The notes below the pieces were generated by a model. That model did not search any database. It was not told the origin of the DNA and saw only the letters and a list, made by a program, of their open reading frames with translations. A stretch of 64,000 bases of DNA, taken from positions 1 to 64,000 of the forward strand of contig NZ_JACIXG010000018.1 of assembly GCF_014360585.1 (NCBI RefSeq), written 5' to 3'. This document shows positions 43,850 to 52,996 of this stretch, in pieces. The DNA is from Nocardioides sp. (GTDB lineage: Bacteria; Actinomycetota; Actinomycetes; Propionibacteriales; Nocardioidaceae). Position numbers and translations under genes: made by a program. Numbering within the stretch: the first letter of the stretch is position 1; each line of letters opens with the position of its first letter.

Positions 43850-44416
43850 ATGACCGAGCAGACGGACGTACGCGCCGGTCGGCTGCTGGTGGCCACGCCC
43901 GAGCTTCGCGATCCCAACTTCGTCGACACCGTGGTGCTGCTGATCGAGGTCAACGACGACGGCGCGCTCGGCGTCGTGCTGAACCGGCCCTCGCCGGTTC
44001 CGGTCGCCGAGGTGCTCCATCCGTGGGCGGCCTCCGTCGCCGACCCTGACGTCCTGTTCCAAGGCGGCCCGGTGAGCAAGGACGCCGCGATCGCGGTCGC
44101 GCTCCTGGTCGATGCCGACGACCAGCCCCTGGGGTTCCGTCCGGTGGTCGGGCGACTCGGGCTGCTCGACCTCGACACGCCCCTAGAGCTGGTCGAGGGC
44201 ACGCTGTCGCGACTGCGCATCTTCGCCGGCTACGCCGGCTGGGGGTCTGCCCAGCTTCAGGGCGAGGTGGAGGAGGGGTCGTGGTATGTCGTCGACAGCG
44301 AGCCCTATGACTCCTTCCTCGTCGACGTGAGCTCGATGTGGGGCGCGGTGCTTCGACGCCAGCCCGGTGAGCTGGCCTTTCACGCCACGCGCCCGCCCGA
44401 CCCGGGACTCAACTGA
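43850..44416 (+). CDS. YqgE/AlgH family protein (UPF0301)
   Basis: 188-residue protein of the YqgE/AlgH family. Typical parts are GRLLVATPELRDPNFVDTVV, GALGVVLNRPSPVPVAEVL, FQGGPVSKDAAIAVALL, LRIFAGYAGWGSAQLQGEVE and EGSWYVVDSEPYD. It has no catalytic motif; the fold is known but the role is not settled. The following genes (DUF3039, helicase, cutC) lie close behind on the same strand and may share a transcript. Confidence 0.92.
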   Translation: MTEQTDVRAGRLLVATPELRDPNFVDTVVLLIEVNDDGALGVVLNRPSPVPVAEVLHPWAASVADPDVLFQGGPVSKDAAIAVALLVDADDQPLGFRPVVGRLGLLDLDTPLELVEGTLSRLRIFAGYAGWGSAQLQGEVEEGSWYVVDSEPYDSFLVDVSSMWGAVLRRQPGELAFHATRPPDPGLN

Positions 44417-44438
44417 CGGACCCTTGTAAGGTTGGCGC

Positions 44439-44717
44439 ATGGGCATCCTGGGATTCGGCACGAAAGAAGCCGTCAAGGAACGGGAGGACATCCGCGAGCA
44501 GGACGTCCCCACCGAGGAGGGTGACCACGACCGCTACTCCCATTACGTGGAGAAGGACAAGCTGACCGAGGCGATGGTCATGGGCACGCCCGTGGTCGCG
44601 CTGTGCGGCAAGGTGTGGGTGCCGAGCCGCGACGGGTCCAAGTTCCCGGTCTGCCCCGACTGCAAGGAGATCTTCGAGGGGATGCCGCCTAGCGGTGGCG
44701 AGGGCGACGACGAGTGA
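44439..44717 (+). CDS. DUF3039 zinc-ribbon-like protein
   Basis: 92-residue protein with the DUF3039 core: RYSHYVEKDKLTEAMVMGTP, VALCGKVWVPSRDGSKFPVC and PDCKEIFEGM. The His and three Cys would suit a structural zinc. DUF3039 genes next to a helicase gene are conserved in actinobacteria, suggesting that the two proteins work together, perhaps on RNA or DNA; this is inference from order. Its stop codon overlaps the GTG of the 28-residue mini-ORF (GTGA at 44714-44717). Confidence 0.88.
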   Translation: MGILGFGTKEAVKEREDIREQDVPTEEGDHDRYSHYVEKDKLTEAMVMGTPVVALCGKVWVPSRDGSKFPVCPDCKEIFEGMPPSGGEGDDE

Positions 44718-44800
44718 GTGAGCTTCAGCGAGCGAGCCATCGAGACAACACTTCGCCGAGTGCGTATTCTGGCGCTCGCGCTACGGACTCGGCGAAGTGA
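44714..44800 (+). CDS. MSE-type coupling mini-ORF before the helicase
   Basis: 28 codons, GTG start, beginning MSELQRASHR and ending ATDSAK. The start overlaps the DUF3039 stop (GTGA) and the stop overlaps the helicase start (GTGA at 44797-44800). A perfect 13-bp inverted repeat pairs CACTTCGCCGAGT (44749-44761) with ACTCGGCGAAGTG (44787-44799), with an inner CGTA/TACG pair. The helicase GTG is in the 3' arm. No clear Shine-Dalgarno is seen for the helicase, so coupling may be required for its translation. Confidence 0.55.
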   Translation: MSELQRASHRDNTSPSAYSGARATDSAK

Positions 44801-46578
44801 CTGGGGCCGACCTACCCGGCGCCCTCACACCCGCGTGGCCCAACAAGGCCGCGTGGGGCACTGCGCCCAAGCTGCGTGCTTGGCAGCAGGAGGCGCTGTC
44901 TCGATACCTGGCCGACCAGCCTCGTGACTTCCTGGCCGTGGCGACGCCGGGTGCCGGTAAGACGACCTTCGCGCTGACCGTCGCCGCCGACCTCCTCGGT
45001 CGCAGGCTGGTCGACCGGATCACCATCGTCGCTCCCACCGAGCACCTCAAGGTGCAGTGGGCGGAGGCGGCCGCCCGGGCCGGGATCCCGATCGACCCGA
45101 GCTACTCCGCCGGTCAGGGCAAGACCTCGGCCGACTACGTCGGGATCGCGGTGACGTACGCCGGGGTGGCGGTCAACCCGCTCGCGATGCGGATCCGCAC
45201 CGAGCGGTTCAAGACGCTGGTGATCCTCGACGAGGTCCACCACGCCGGCGACGCGCTGTCGTGGGGCGAGGGGGTCCGGGAGGCCTTCGAGCCGGCCGCG
45301 CGCCGACTGGCGCTCACCGGGACGCCCTTCCGCTCCGACACCAACCCGATCCCGTTCGTCACCTACGCCCCCGGCGAGGATGGCGTGCCTCGTTCGGCGG
45401 CCGACTACACCTACGGGTACGCCGAGGCGCTGCGCGACAACGTCGTCCGGCCGGTGCTCTTCATGGCCTATTCCGGACAGATGCAGTGGCGCACCCGGGC
45501 CGGCGACGAGATCGCCGCCCACCTCGGCGAGCCGCTGACCAAGGACCTGACCTCACAGGCGCTGCGGACCGCGCTCGATCCGGCCGGATCGTGGATTCCG
45601 TCGGTGCTCGCGGCCGCCGACAAGCGCCTGACCGAGGTGCGGCGTCACGTGCCCGACGCGGGCGGGCTCGTCATCGCCACCGACCAGGACTCGGCGCGCT
45701 CCTACGCCAAGACGCTGAAGACCATCACCGGGCAGAGCGCCACCGTCGTGCTCTCCGACGAGAAGGCCGGCTCGAAGAAGATCGCCAAGTTCTCCGAGTC
45801 CGACGACCGCTGGATGGTCGCGGTCCGGATGGTCTCCGAGGGCGTCGACGTGCCCCGGCTGGCGGTCGGGGTCTACGCGACCACCACCTCGACACCGCTC
45901 TTCTTCGCGCAGGCGGTCGGGCGCTTCGTACGCGCGCGTACGCGGGGTGAGACCGCCTCGGTCTTCCTGCCGTCGGTCCCGAACCTGCTCGGGTTCGCCT
46001 CCGAGCTCGAGCTGCAGCGCGACCATGTGCTCGGCAAGAAGGTCACCAGCGAGGACGACATCTTCGCCGCCGAAAACGCGCTGATGGCCGCGGCCAACGC
46101 CGAGGAGGGCGCCTCCGAGGAGGAGCTGGGAGCCTGGGAGGCCATGGGGTCTGAGGCGCGCTTCGACCGGGTGCTCTTCGACGGCGGCGAGTTCGGCCAC
46201 TCCGGCGAGGTGCACGTCGGCTCGGAGGAGGAGATGGACTTCCTCGGCATCCCCGGGCTGCTGGACACCGACCAGATGAAGACCCTGCTCCAGCAGCGGC
46301 AGAGCGACCGGGCACGCAAGCAGAAGTCCACCTCGGCGCCGGTGGCCGCCGACGAGCCGGTCGCGGCGGTCGCCGCCCACGAGCAGCTCGCCGTGCTCCG
46401 CCGTGAGCTCAACGGCCTGGTCGCGGCCTGGCACCACCGCACCAAGACTCCTCACGGCGTCACCCACAACCGGCTCCGGAAGGAGTGCGGCGGCCCGCCC
46501 GCCGCGGTCGCCAACGCGGACCAGCTGAAGGCCCGCATCGACACCCTGCGCGACTGGGCGGCGCGAGGCTCGGCGTGA
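44797..46578 (+). CDS. DEAD/DEAH-box superfamily 2 helicase
   Basis: 593-residue SF2 helicase. Walker A is ATPGAGKTTFAL, motif Ia TIVAPTEHLKVQW, motif II ILDEVHHAGD (DEVH), motif III LALTGTPFRSD, motif V MVSEGVDVPRLAVGVY and motif VI FAQAVGRFVRARTRG. The C-terminal 170 residues hold a helical region (LAVLRRELNGLVAAWHHRTK) not found in common helicases. The family travels with DUF3039 in actinobacteria; nucleic-acid substrate unknown. The GTG start at 44797 lies in a hairpin and overlaps the mini-ORF stop. Confidence 0.9.
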   Translation: MTGADLPGALTPAWPNKAAWGTAPKLRAWQQEALSRYLADQPRDFLAVATPGAGKTTFALTVAADLLGRRLVDRITIVAPTEHLKVQWAEAAARAGIPIDPSYSAGQGKTSADYVGIAVTYAGVAVNPLAMRIRTERFKTLVILDEVHHAGDALSWGEGVREAFEPAARRLALTGTPFRSDTNPIPFVTYAPGEDGVPRSAADYTYGYAEALRDNVVRPVLFMAYSGQMQWRTRAGDEIAAHLGEPLTKDLTSQALRTALDPAGSWIPSVLAAADKRLTEVRRHVPDAGGLVIATDQDSARSYAKTLKTITGQSATVVLSDEKAGSKKIAKFSESDDRWMVAVRMVSEGVDVPRLAVGVYATTTSTPLFFAQAVGRFVRARTRGETASVFLPSVPNLLGFASELELQRDHVLGKKVTSEDDIFAAENALMAAANAEEGASEEELGAWEAMGSEARFDRVLFDGGEFGHSGEVHVGSEEEMDFLGIPGLLDTDQMKTLLQQRQSDRARKQKSTSAPVAADEPVAAVAAHEQLAVLRRELNGLVAAWHHRTKTPHGVTHNRLRKECGGPPAAVANADQLKARIDTLRDWAARGSA

Positions 46579-47342
46579 GCCGTCTCCCGGGCCGGCCGCG
46601 CTCGACCGCGCTGGAGATCGCGGTGACCTCGGTGGCCGGGGCACGCGCGGCGCGCACGGGCGGTGCGACCCGGGTCGAGCTCTGCTCGGCCCTCGAGGTC
46701 GGCGGCGTCACCCCGTCGCAGGGGCTCGTGGAGGCCGTCCTCGACGAGGTCGGCGGCAGCGAGGCCGCCGACGGGTGGCAGGGCGTCCACGTGCTCGTCC
46801 GGCCGCGCCCGGGCGGATTCAGCTACTCCCGGGCGGAGCGGGACCTCCTGAGGCGAGAGGTCGACATGATTCTCGAGGCCGGTGCCGACGGGATCGTGAT
46901 CGGCGCGCTCACCCCGCACGGGGAGCCGGACGTGGAGCTGATCCGGCAGCTGGCCGAGGAGGCTGCTGCGTACGAGGCGACGGTGACGTTCCACCGCGCC
47001 GTCGACCTCAGTGCCGACCCGGTCGCGGCGGTCCGGGCGCTGGCCGGCGTGGTCGACCGGGTGCTCACCTCCGGCGGCGCACCGACGGCGGCCGCGGGAG
47101 CGTCGACGATCGCCGCGATGGTTGCGGTCGACGGGCCGGACGTGCTGGCCGGCGGTGGCGTCGGTGTCGACTCGATCGCGATGCTCGCCGCGCTCGGTGT
47201 CGAGGGCGTGCATCTGTCCGCGAAGCGGCGGGTCATCACCGCCTCCCTGATCGCCTTGGGCGACGCCGACGACGGCGGCCACTGGGAGACCGATCCCGCG
47301 GTGGTCGCGGCTGCGGCTGCCGCGCTCGGCTTGCCGGGTTAG
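46575..47342 (+). CDS. cutC: CutC family protein
   Basis: 255-residue TIM-barrel protein of the CutC family. Typical parts: LEIAVTSVAGARAARTGGAT, RVELCSALEVGGVTPSQGL, HVLVRPRPGGFSYS, VDMILEAGADGIVIGALTPH, VTFHRAVDL and VDRVLTSGGAPTA. Originally linked to copper tolerance, though the biochemical role is debated. Starts with GTG overlapping the helicase stop (GTGA at 46575-46578). Its stop overlaps the convergent MarR stop by four bases. Confidence 0.9.
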   Translation: MSRLPGRPRSTALEIAVTSVAGARAARTGGATRVELCSALEVGGVTPSQGLVEAVLDEVGGSEAADGWQGVHVLVRPRPGGFSYSRAERDLLRREVDMILEAGADGIVIGALTPHGEPDVELIRQLAEEAAAYEATVTFHRAVDLSADPVAAVRALAGVVDRVLTSGGAPTAAAGASTIAAMVAVDGPDVLAGGGVGVDSIAMLAALGVEGVHLSAKRRVITASLIALGDADDGGHWETDPAVVAAAAAALGLPG

Positions 47343-47818
47343 GAGCCGGTCGGGGCGTCGCCCTCGACCAGGTCACGAAGGACGGCCACGGCCGCCTCGA
47401 GCTCTGCCTCGGTGCGGTTGCGGGACTCGAGCCGCTCGGCGATGAGCCGGGAGATGCGGTCGCGCACCTCGGCCAGGTCGGCCCGGCCGGCCTCGGTGAG
47501 GGTGACCAGGCTGGCCCGCGCATCGGCCGGGTTGGGTGTCTTGGTGACCAGACCGGTCTCCACCAGCTGGGCGATCTGGGCCGACATGGTCGGCTGCGAG
47601 CAGCCGTCTGCGCGGGCCAGCTCGGTGATGCCGAGCGGCCCGATGGCGTCGAGGATCGTGAGGACGCGGACGCTGGCCGGAAGGTCCAGCGTGCGGCGTA
47701 CGAGGCGCATGAGACGCGCCGCGTAGACGACCAGGTCGCTGGAGAGGTCCAGGGTCTTCGCCGAAGCGGAGCCCGAGGCGGTCGGGGCTGCCGAGGAGAG
47801 CAGCTGCTGTGAAGGCAT
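47339..47818 (-). CDS. MarR family transcriptional regulator
   Basis: 159-residue winged-helix regulator. The HTH reads ITELARADGCSQPTMSAQIA with wing TKTPNPADARASLVTLTEAG, both characteristic of MarR. The C-terminal helix (EAELEAAVAVLRDLVEG) dimerises. It is divergent from the DUF1697 gene (47876), with 57 bp between starts, which may hold its operator. Ligand and targets unknown. Confidence 0.9.
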   Translation of the reverse strand: MPSQQLLSSAAPTASGSASAKTLDLSSDLVVYAARLMRLVRRTLDLPASVRVLTILDAIGPLGITELARADGCSQPTMSAQIAQLVETGLVTKTPNPADARASLVTLTEAGRADLAEVRDRISRLIAERLESRNRTEAELEAAVAVLRDLVEGDAPTGS

Positions 47819-47875
47819 CGATCGGATTCCAGGGTCGGGGTTGCGGCGCGGCGGACGGGTGGAGACTATCTGAGA

Positions 47876-48415
47876 ATGACAACGGAACGGCACACCTGGA
47901 TCGCGTTCCTGCGAGCCATCAACCTCGGCGCGAACCGGAAGTTCCCGAAGCAGGCGATCATCGCCGCCGTCGTGAGGGCGGGCGGAACGGACGTCGAGAC
48001 CTACATCAACACCGGCAACGTACGCTTCGACCACCCGGTCGGCGACCGGGCGGAGATGGAGGCGATCCTGGAGGAGGCCTTCGCTGCCGACCGCTTCTTC
48101 GAGGTGCCGACGGTCTGCATCACGCCGGCCGAGCTGAAGGTGATCGCCAACGACGCCGTGGCTGTCGGGACGGGGCACGAAGGCAAGCAGTTCGTGTTCC
48201 TGTGCAAGGAGCTCACGGACTCCGGCTCGCGGGACGCGCTGGTCGCACGGGCGGGGGAGGGCGAGCGGGTCTACGTCATCGGCCGCGCCGTGCACCTGCT
48301 CACCGAGAGCTTCCAGCAGACGAAGATCACCAACGCCGTCGTCGAGCGCCACATCGCGGTCAGCACCAACCGCAACCTCAACGTGATCCGCACCCTCGCC
48401 GACAGGTGGGCGTGA
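47876..48415 (+). CDS. DUF1697 family protein
   Basis: 179-residue DUF1697 protein. The family opens with WIAFLRAINLGANRKFPKQA and has VETYINTGNVRFD, VPTVCITPAELK and the end KITNAVVERHIAVSTNRNLN. Members are soluble and uncharacterised. It shares an intergenic region with the divergent MarR gene, so it might be regulated by it. Confidence 0.9.
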   Translation: MTTERHTWIAFLRAINLGANRKFPKQAIIAAVVRAGGTDVETYINTGNVRFDHPVGDRAEMEAILEEAFAADRFFEVPTVCITPAELKVIANDAVAVGTGHEGKQFVFLCKELTDSGSRDALVARAGEGERVYVIGRAVHLLTESFQQTKITNAVVERHIAVSTNRNLNVIRTLADRWA

Positions 48416-48449
48416 GCCTGGATACATCGATCTTCGACGGCGTGGTTCA

Positions 48450-49247
48450 TCACCCGGCTGCCGCCCGCGCCGGAGGCGAGGTATGAGCCATGGGGTGCCG
48501 AAGCTGCGCGGGAGCCGGTAGAAAGCGAGTCTGAGGGTCGAGGGTCTTCGGCGGCTGCCAGCCCAGGCGATGGGCGGCGCCCACCGCGGCGATCTGCGAG
48601 GTGACCTCGAGCTTGGCGAGAATGGACTTCACCTGCGTGCGGACCGTCGCAGGCGAGACGAAGTCGAGGGCGGCGATCTGGGACACGGTGCGCCCGTTCC
48701 TGAGGTGCTCCAGCACCTCTTCCTCGCGGCGAGAGAGACGTTCGAACCGCTCGCGGAGTCCCGCCAGTTCGATGTCGCGACGCACGGCGTGCGCGATGAG
48801 CTCTTCGCGCTCGCGTACGTCGAGGACGCGGAGTCCGTCGGTGAGGCGCCTCACGATCGAGATGAGATCGTTGAGCGGCCGGGACTTCGGCAACACCGCC
48901 CGAGCACCGCGGCGCAGCGCCTGTCCCCAGCAGGCCCGGTCCGTCGTCGACGTCAGGATGGCCACATCGACCCCCGCGCGCGTCAGTGGCGCGATCGCCC
49001 CCATCCAGGGATCTCCGGCGTCCAGCGTCGCGCCGAGGATCACGATGCTCGCCCGAGCGCGCAAGATCTGTGCTGTGAGCGCGGAGGTGGTCGCGTGATC
49101 CGAGGGTGGGGGCAGGAGCCGGGCATCGAAGCGGTGCCTCGACAGCGCCAGCTCCAGGGACTCGCCGACCACCGGGTGAGACTCCACGATGGCTATCCGA
49201 TTGCTGACCAGAGACTGACCAGGACCGGAGCTTGCTACGGCGGTCAT
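48450..49247 (-). CDS. LuxR-type regulator with degenerate receiver-like domain
   Basis: 265 residues. The N-terminal 125 residues resemble a response-regulator receiver (RIAIVESHPVVGESLELALS, SIVILGATLDAGDPW, VDVAILTSTTDRACWGQALR, GARAVLPKSRPLNDLISIV), but the usual acidic pocket and phospho-Asp are not evident: VESHP replaces V-DDHP and the site reads LGATLD. The C-terminal LuxR HTH is complete (LSRREEEVLEHLRNGRTVSQ, TVRTQVKSILAKLEVTSQIA). It probably works without phosphorylation. It overlaps the 112-residue gene upstream (ATGA at 49244-49247). Confidence 0.82.
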   Translation of the reverse strand: MTAVASSGPGQSLVSNRIAIVESHPVVGESLELALSRHRFDARLLPPPSDHATTSALTAQILRARASIVILGATLDAGDPWMGAIAPLTRAGVDVAILTSTTDRACWGQALRRGARAVLPKSRPLNDLISIVRRLTDGLRVLDVREREELIAHAVRRDIELAGLRERFERLSRREEEVLEHLRNGRTVSQIAALDFVSPATVRTQVKSILAKLEVTSQIAAVGAAHRLGWQPPKTLDPQTRFLPAPAQLRHPMAHTSPPARAAAG

Positions 49248-49582
49248 GCCCCGACCTGCCCAGCGGTGTCGGTCGTCTCGTAATGGTTGATCGCCAGGTT
49301 CAACGTGGCCAGTGCACGCAGCTCGGTCAGCGTCGCTCTCTCGATGCCGGCCAACCGCAGGCGGGCCCGTGCTTCCCGCAGCGCCCGGCCATCGCCGACC
49401 TCGTCTGCCAGGCGTACGGCCGAGGACTGCGGTGTCCACGAGGGAGCTCGCACCTCGCGCATCACCTTGAGCAAGGTCCACTGTGGGGATCCGGCTGGGA
49501 GCAGCCGGGCGATCCTGCGCTGACTCGGGCCGCCGTGCGGTCCGGGAGCTGTCTGAACTGCCGATGGGGGATTGCTGATCAT
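49244..49582 (-). CDS. unknown protein coupled to LuxR-type regulator
   Basis: 112 residues starting at the ATG at 49582. It has a helical body (PQWTLLKVMREVRAPSWTPQ, GDGRALREARARLRLAGIER, LTELRALATLNLAINHYETT) and a disordered N-terminus. There are no known motifs. The overlap with the regulator gene by four bases suggests a paired function, for example as a partner protein of the atypical receiver. Coding is supported by codon bias and the overlap only. Confidence 0.6.
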   Translation of the reverse strand: MISNPPSAVQTAPGPHGGPSQRRIARLLPAGSPQWTLLKVMREVRAPSWTPQSSAVRLADEVGDGRALREARARLRLAGIERATLTELRALATLNLAINHYETTDTAGQVGA

Positions 49583-49711
49583 GGACGCAATCCTTGTCCC
49601 GCGGGGCGCCTGCGTGACCGTGCATAGGGCCCGAAGTTCCGGGACTGAAGACCCGGCCGGATCTCCTGTGGTGCCAACGCCTTGGCCGGCTGACCGAGCG
49701 AAGCCACGCCT

Positions 49712-49738
49712 CGGCCTACACGGCCTACACGGCCTGCG
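49712..49738. repeat. short 9-bp tandem repeat
   Basis: CGGCCTACA is repeated twice and then degenerates (CGGCCTGCG), within the 172-bp spacer 49583-49754 that separates the 112-residue gene from the MFS gene. No other feature is seen in the spacer. Confidence 0.5.
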
Positions 49739-49754
49739 TTCTGGTGGGTCGGAC

Positions 49755-50996
49755 CTAGTGCGCCGGGGCGCCGTCGCGCTCGGCCAGGGCCGGCACACGG
49801 CTCAAGCGGCGGACAGCCGGGCTCAGCAGTGTCGCCAGCGAGATCACGACAAAGGTGATGCCGGCGATCGCGAGCACGTTCTCGATCCCGTACGCAGCGG
49901 CCAACGGCCCCATCGCCAGCTGCCCGATGGGGATCGCGATATAGGTCCCCAGCTGGTCGTAGGACGAGGCACGGGAGAGCAGCTCGGGAGGGACGTTCTC
50001 CTGCATCGAGAGCTGCCAGCCGAGGCTGAACACCTGGATGCCGGCACCGGAGAGAGCGGCTGCGGGAAGCAGCACCGCCAGGTCGGTGGAGAAGCCGAGC
50101 GCCGCGATCGGCAGGCCGAACACGGCCATGCCGATCATGCCGTAGAGCAGGGGCCGTTCGAGCCGGACCTTCATCAGCACGAGCGTCGCGGCGAGCACGC
50201 CGATCCCCTGGAAGGTGAGGATCAGGCCCCAGCCGCCGGCGCCCAGCGATGAACCCTCCGCCCGCTGCGGACCGAGGGTGAGCAGCCCGCCTTCGTAGAG
50301 TGCGTTGAGCATGGTCGCGGCGCCGACACAGAGCCACAGCCAGCTGGTCGTGCGGAAGTAGTCCCAGCCCAGACGCAGGTCGCCGACGATGGACGCCTTG
50401 GCGGCAGTGCCACTGAGCTTGACCGGCAGCAACAGCAGAGCCGCGATGATCCAGGTGGCGGCGTCGATCGCGAGCGCCCAGCCCGCGCCGACGCTGAGGA
50501 CGAGCAGGCCGGCGGTGCCGGGGCCGGCGACCGCGACGACCGCCCGGGTCAGCGACAGCAGCACGTTGGCTTCCTGCAGCATGCTGCGGGGCACCACGAG
50601 CGGGATGATCCCCTGCTGGGCCGGCAGGCCGGCGGCGGAGACGATGCCGTTGAGAGCCGAGAGGGCGATCAGGTGCCACAGCTCGGCGACGCCGGTGATG
50701 ACGAGGACGGCGACGGCCGCCTGGCTCAGCCCGGAGACCAGGTTGGAGGCGAACAGGACCCGGGCTCGGCCCATCCGGTCGGCCAGCACGCCGCCGATGA
50801 GCATGAAGACGATCATCGGGATGGTCCTGGCCGCGAGGACGGCACCGATCGCGATCGGCGCGTCGCTCACCTCCATCACGGCGAAAGCGAGCGCGACGGG
50901 CGCCATGAAGTTGCCGACCAGATTGATCGAGCGGGACGCGAAGAACCACCGAAAGAGGGGTTGGCGAAGAGGGGCTGTCGCCGAGATCGGAGCCAT
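49755..50996 (-). CDS. MFS exporter (EntS/DHA3-like)
   Basis: 413-residue major facilitator transporter with about twelve helices. N-terminal FRWFFASRSINLVGNFMAPV, the A-like loop motif GGVLADRMGRARVLF between helices 2 and 3, and SGAGIQVFSLGWQLSMQENV plus LSRASSYDQLGTYIAIPIGQ in the second half are typical of the EntS/DHA3 branch. It probably exports a small molecule such as a drug or siderophore. No biosynthetic genes adjoin. The start lies 55 bp before the pncA stop. Confidence 0.88.
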   Translation of the reverse strand: MAPISATAPLRQPLFRWFFASRSINLVGNFMAPVALAFAVMEVSDAPIAIGAVLAARTIPMIVFMLIGGVLADRMGRARVLFASNLVSGLSQAAVAVLVITGVAELWHLIALSALNGIVSAAGLPAQQGIIPLVVPRSMLQEANVLLSLTRAVVAVAGPGTAGLLVLSVGAGWALAIDAATWIIAALLLLPVKLSGTAAKASIVGDLRLGWDYFRTTSWLWLCVGAATMLNALYEGGLLTLGPQRAEGSSLGAGGWGLILTFQGIGVLAATLVLMKVRLERPLLYGMIGMAVFGLPIAALGFSTDLAVLLPAAALSGAGIQVFSLGWQLSMQENVPPELLSRASSYDQLGTYIAIPIGQLAMGPLAAAYGIENVLAIAGITFVVISLATLLSPAVRRLSRVPALAERDGAPAH

Positions 50997-51051
50997 TCGA
51001 GAGAGAATAGACCGTCAGACGCGCCTTATCGGCGCAAAGTTCCCATTTCTG

Positions 51052-51627
51052 TCATGAGACCGTTACCCCAGCGGCGCGCATCTCTTCGACGGCCGCTGCG
51101 GTGCTCTCCGCAGCCACGCCGGCGGTCAGGTCGGAGAGCAGCGTCGTGTGGAACCCGGCCGCTCGCGCGTCGAGCGCGGTGGCACGTACGCAGTAGTCGG
51201 TCGCCAACCCGCACACGTCGACCTCCGCCACGCCGCGACCCCGGAGCCAGTCGACCAGGGTGGCGCCGCCGTTGGCCGCGCCCTCGAAGCCGGAGTAAGC
51301 GGCGGCGTACTCGCCCTTGCGGAAGATCTCGTCGAAGGTCACCGGGTCCAGGTTGGGGTGGAAGGCCTCGCCGTCGGTGCCGACGACGCAGTGGGGCGGC
51401 CAGGAGTTGACGTAGTCCGGCGGGTTGCCGAAGTGGTCGCCCGGGTCGATGTGGTGGTCCTTGGTGGCGACGACCAGGCCGTACGTCGGCTCCGGCTCCT
51501 CGCTCGCCGCCCGCTCACGCAGCAGCTGACCGATGTCGTAGGCCACCCGCGCCCCGCCGGCGACCGGCAGGGACCCGCCCTCGCAGAAGTCGTTCTGTAC
51601 GTCGACCACGATCAGTGCACGCGTCAT
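51052..51627 (-). CDS. pncA: nicotinamidase
   Basis: Cysteine hydrolase that deaminates nicotinamide to nicotinate, 191 residues. Catalytic Asp9 in LIVVDVQNDFCEGG, Lys in FRKGEYAAAYSGF, Cys in VDVCGLATDYCVRAT; metal ligands in ATKDHHIDPGDHF. It is followed downstream (toward higher coordinates) by the phosphoribosyltransferase gene on the same strand, so pncB and pncA together form the Preiss-Handler salvage of NAD. Confidence 0.93.
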   Translation of the reverse strand: MTRALIVVDVQNDFCEGGSLPVAGGARVAYDIGQLLRERAASEEPEPTYGLVVATKDHHIDPGDHFGNPPDYVNSWPPHCVVGTDGEAFHPNLDPVTFDEIFRKGEYAAAYSGFEGAANGGATLVDWLRGRGVAEVDVCGLATDYCVRATALDARAAGFHTTLLSDLTAGVAAESTAAAVEEMRAAGVTVS

Positions 51628-51665
51628 GCTCGCCACACTAGCCCGAGCCTCGTTGGACCCGAGCC

Positions 51666-52976
51666 TCATTGGAACAGCGTCGGGATGACCGGATCGCCCT
51701 TGAGGAGCGAGTGGGCGACGACGGGAAGCTCGGCGACCGAGGCCTGGTGGCGTTCACGCGCCGCGTCGAGCGGCTCACGACCGACGACCTCGCCCTTGCT
51801 CACGAGCTGGGTGAGGAGGGGACGGTCGTTGTTGTCGCCGGCCGGCGCGGCACCGATACCGATCACCTCGGCGTCGGCGACGTCTTTTCGGTCACGGCGG
51901 CGCAGGGCGTACTTCCGGCCGCCGATCGAGGCCTTGGACGCGCTCTTCTTGGCGACGGGCTCCAGGTCGCCGGAGGCGCCCTCGCGCGCGACCAGCTTGT
52001 AGACGAACCCGGCGGTCGGGTGACCGGAGCCGGTGACCAGCTGGGTGCCGACGCCGTAGCCGTCGACCGGGGCGGCGGCCAGGCCGGCGATCGCGTACTC
52101 GTCCAGGTCGCTGGTGACGATGATCTTGGTCTCGGTGGCGCCGAGGTCGTCGAGCTGGCGGCGTACGTCATGGGCGAGCAGCCCCAGGTCGCCGGAGTCG
52201 ATCCGCACCGCACCGAGCTCGGGTCCGGCGATCTCGACCGCCTTCGCGACCGCCTCCGCGATGTCGTAGGTGTCCACCAGGAGCGTGGTGCCCTTGCCGA
52301 GGGAGGCGACCTGGGCCCGGAAGGCCTGCTCCTCGGTGTCGTGCAGGAGCGTGAAGGCGTGGGCGGAGGTGCCGGTGGTGGGCACGCCGTAGCGGGCGCG
52401 GGCGGCGAGGTTGGAGGTGGCGGTGAAACCGGCCACGTAGGCCGCGCGGGCGGCGGCCACGGCGGCCGCCTCGTGGGTGCGGCGCGAGCCCATCTCGATG
52501 CACGGGCGCTCACCGGCTGCCATCGTCATCCGCGAGGCCGCGGTGGCGATGGCCGAGTCGTGGTTGTAGATCGAGAGCAGCACCGTCTCCAGGACGACCG
52601 CCTCGGCGAAGCTCGCCTCGACGACGAGCAGCGGCGAGTGCGGGAAGAAGGTCTCACCCTCGGCGTACCCCCAGATGTCGCCGGTGAAGCGGTAGCCGGC
52701 CAGCCACTCCAGGGTCGGGCCGTCGACGACCCCCTCCAGGACGGCCAGCTGCTCCGGGCCGAACCGGAAGGCCTCGATGGCATCGAGCGCCCGCCCGACC
52801 CCGGCCACCACGCCGTAGCGGCGACCTCCGGCCAGCCGCCGGGGGAACAGCTCGAAGACCGCACGACGCTCTGCGGAGCCGGCCTTGAGGGCTGCCTGGA
52901 GCATGGTCAGCTCGTAATGATCGGTCAGGAGCGCGGTCGAGCCTGCCGTCGAGTCCACTGTCGAGTCCACGGGCAC
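51666..52976 (-). CDS. pncB: nicotinate phosphoribosyltransferase
   Basis: 436-residue enzyme that joins nicotinate to PRPP. Key parts: [51 protein letters not shown], the regulatory His in [10 protein letters not shown] and [16 protein letters not shown]. The GTG at 52976 is used; the first dozen residues are a low-complexity repeat of Val-Asp-Ser-Thr and a later start is possible. It is divergent from clpS as in mycobacteria (Rv1330c/Rv1331), supporting orthology. Confidence 0.94.
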   Translation of the reverse strand: MPVDSTVDSTAGSTALLTDHYELTMLQAALKAGSAERRAVFELFPRRLAGGRRYGVVAGVGRALDAIEAFRFGPEQLAVLEGVVDGPTLEWLAGYRFTGDIWGYAEGETFFPHSPLLVVEASFAEAVVLETVLLSIYNHDSAIATAASRMTMAAGERPCIEMGSRRTHEAAAVAAARAAYVAGFTATSNLAARARYGVPTTGTSAHAFTLLHDTEEQAFRAQVASLGKGTTLLVDTYDIAEAVAKAVEIAGPELGAVRIDSGDLGLLAHDVRRQLDDLGATETKIIVTSDLDEYAIAGLAAAPVDGYGVGTQLVTGSGHPTAGFVYKLVAREGASGDLEPVAKKSASKASIGGRKYALRRRDRKDVADAEVIGIGAAPAGDNNDRPLLTQLVSKGEVVGREPLDAARERHQASVAELPVVAHSLLKGDPVIPTLFQ

Positions 52977-52996
52977 ATCGTGGCACGATGGATGTC

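Noticed and set aside
44718..44927. 69-residue ORF after DUF3039 in the +1 frame
   Set aside because: It overlaps the helicase N-terminus in the wrong frame; the mini-ORF from 44714 with double overlap explains the region better.
52920..52976. Short tandem repeat at the 5' end of pncB suggesting phase variation
   Set aside because: Two to three imperfect 12-bp units in a possibly untranslated part; no sign of variable length and a later start is plausible.
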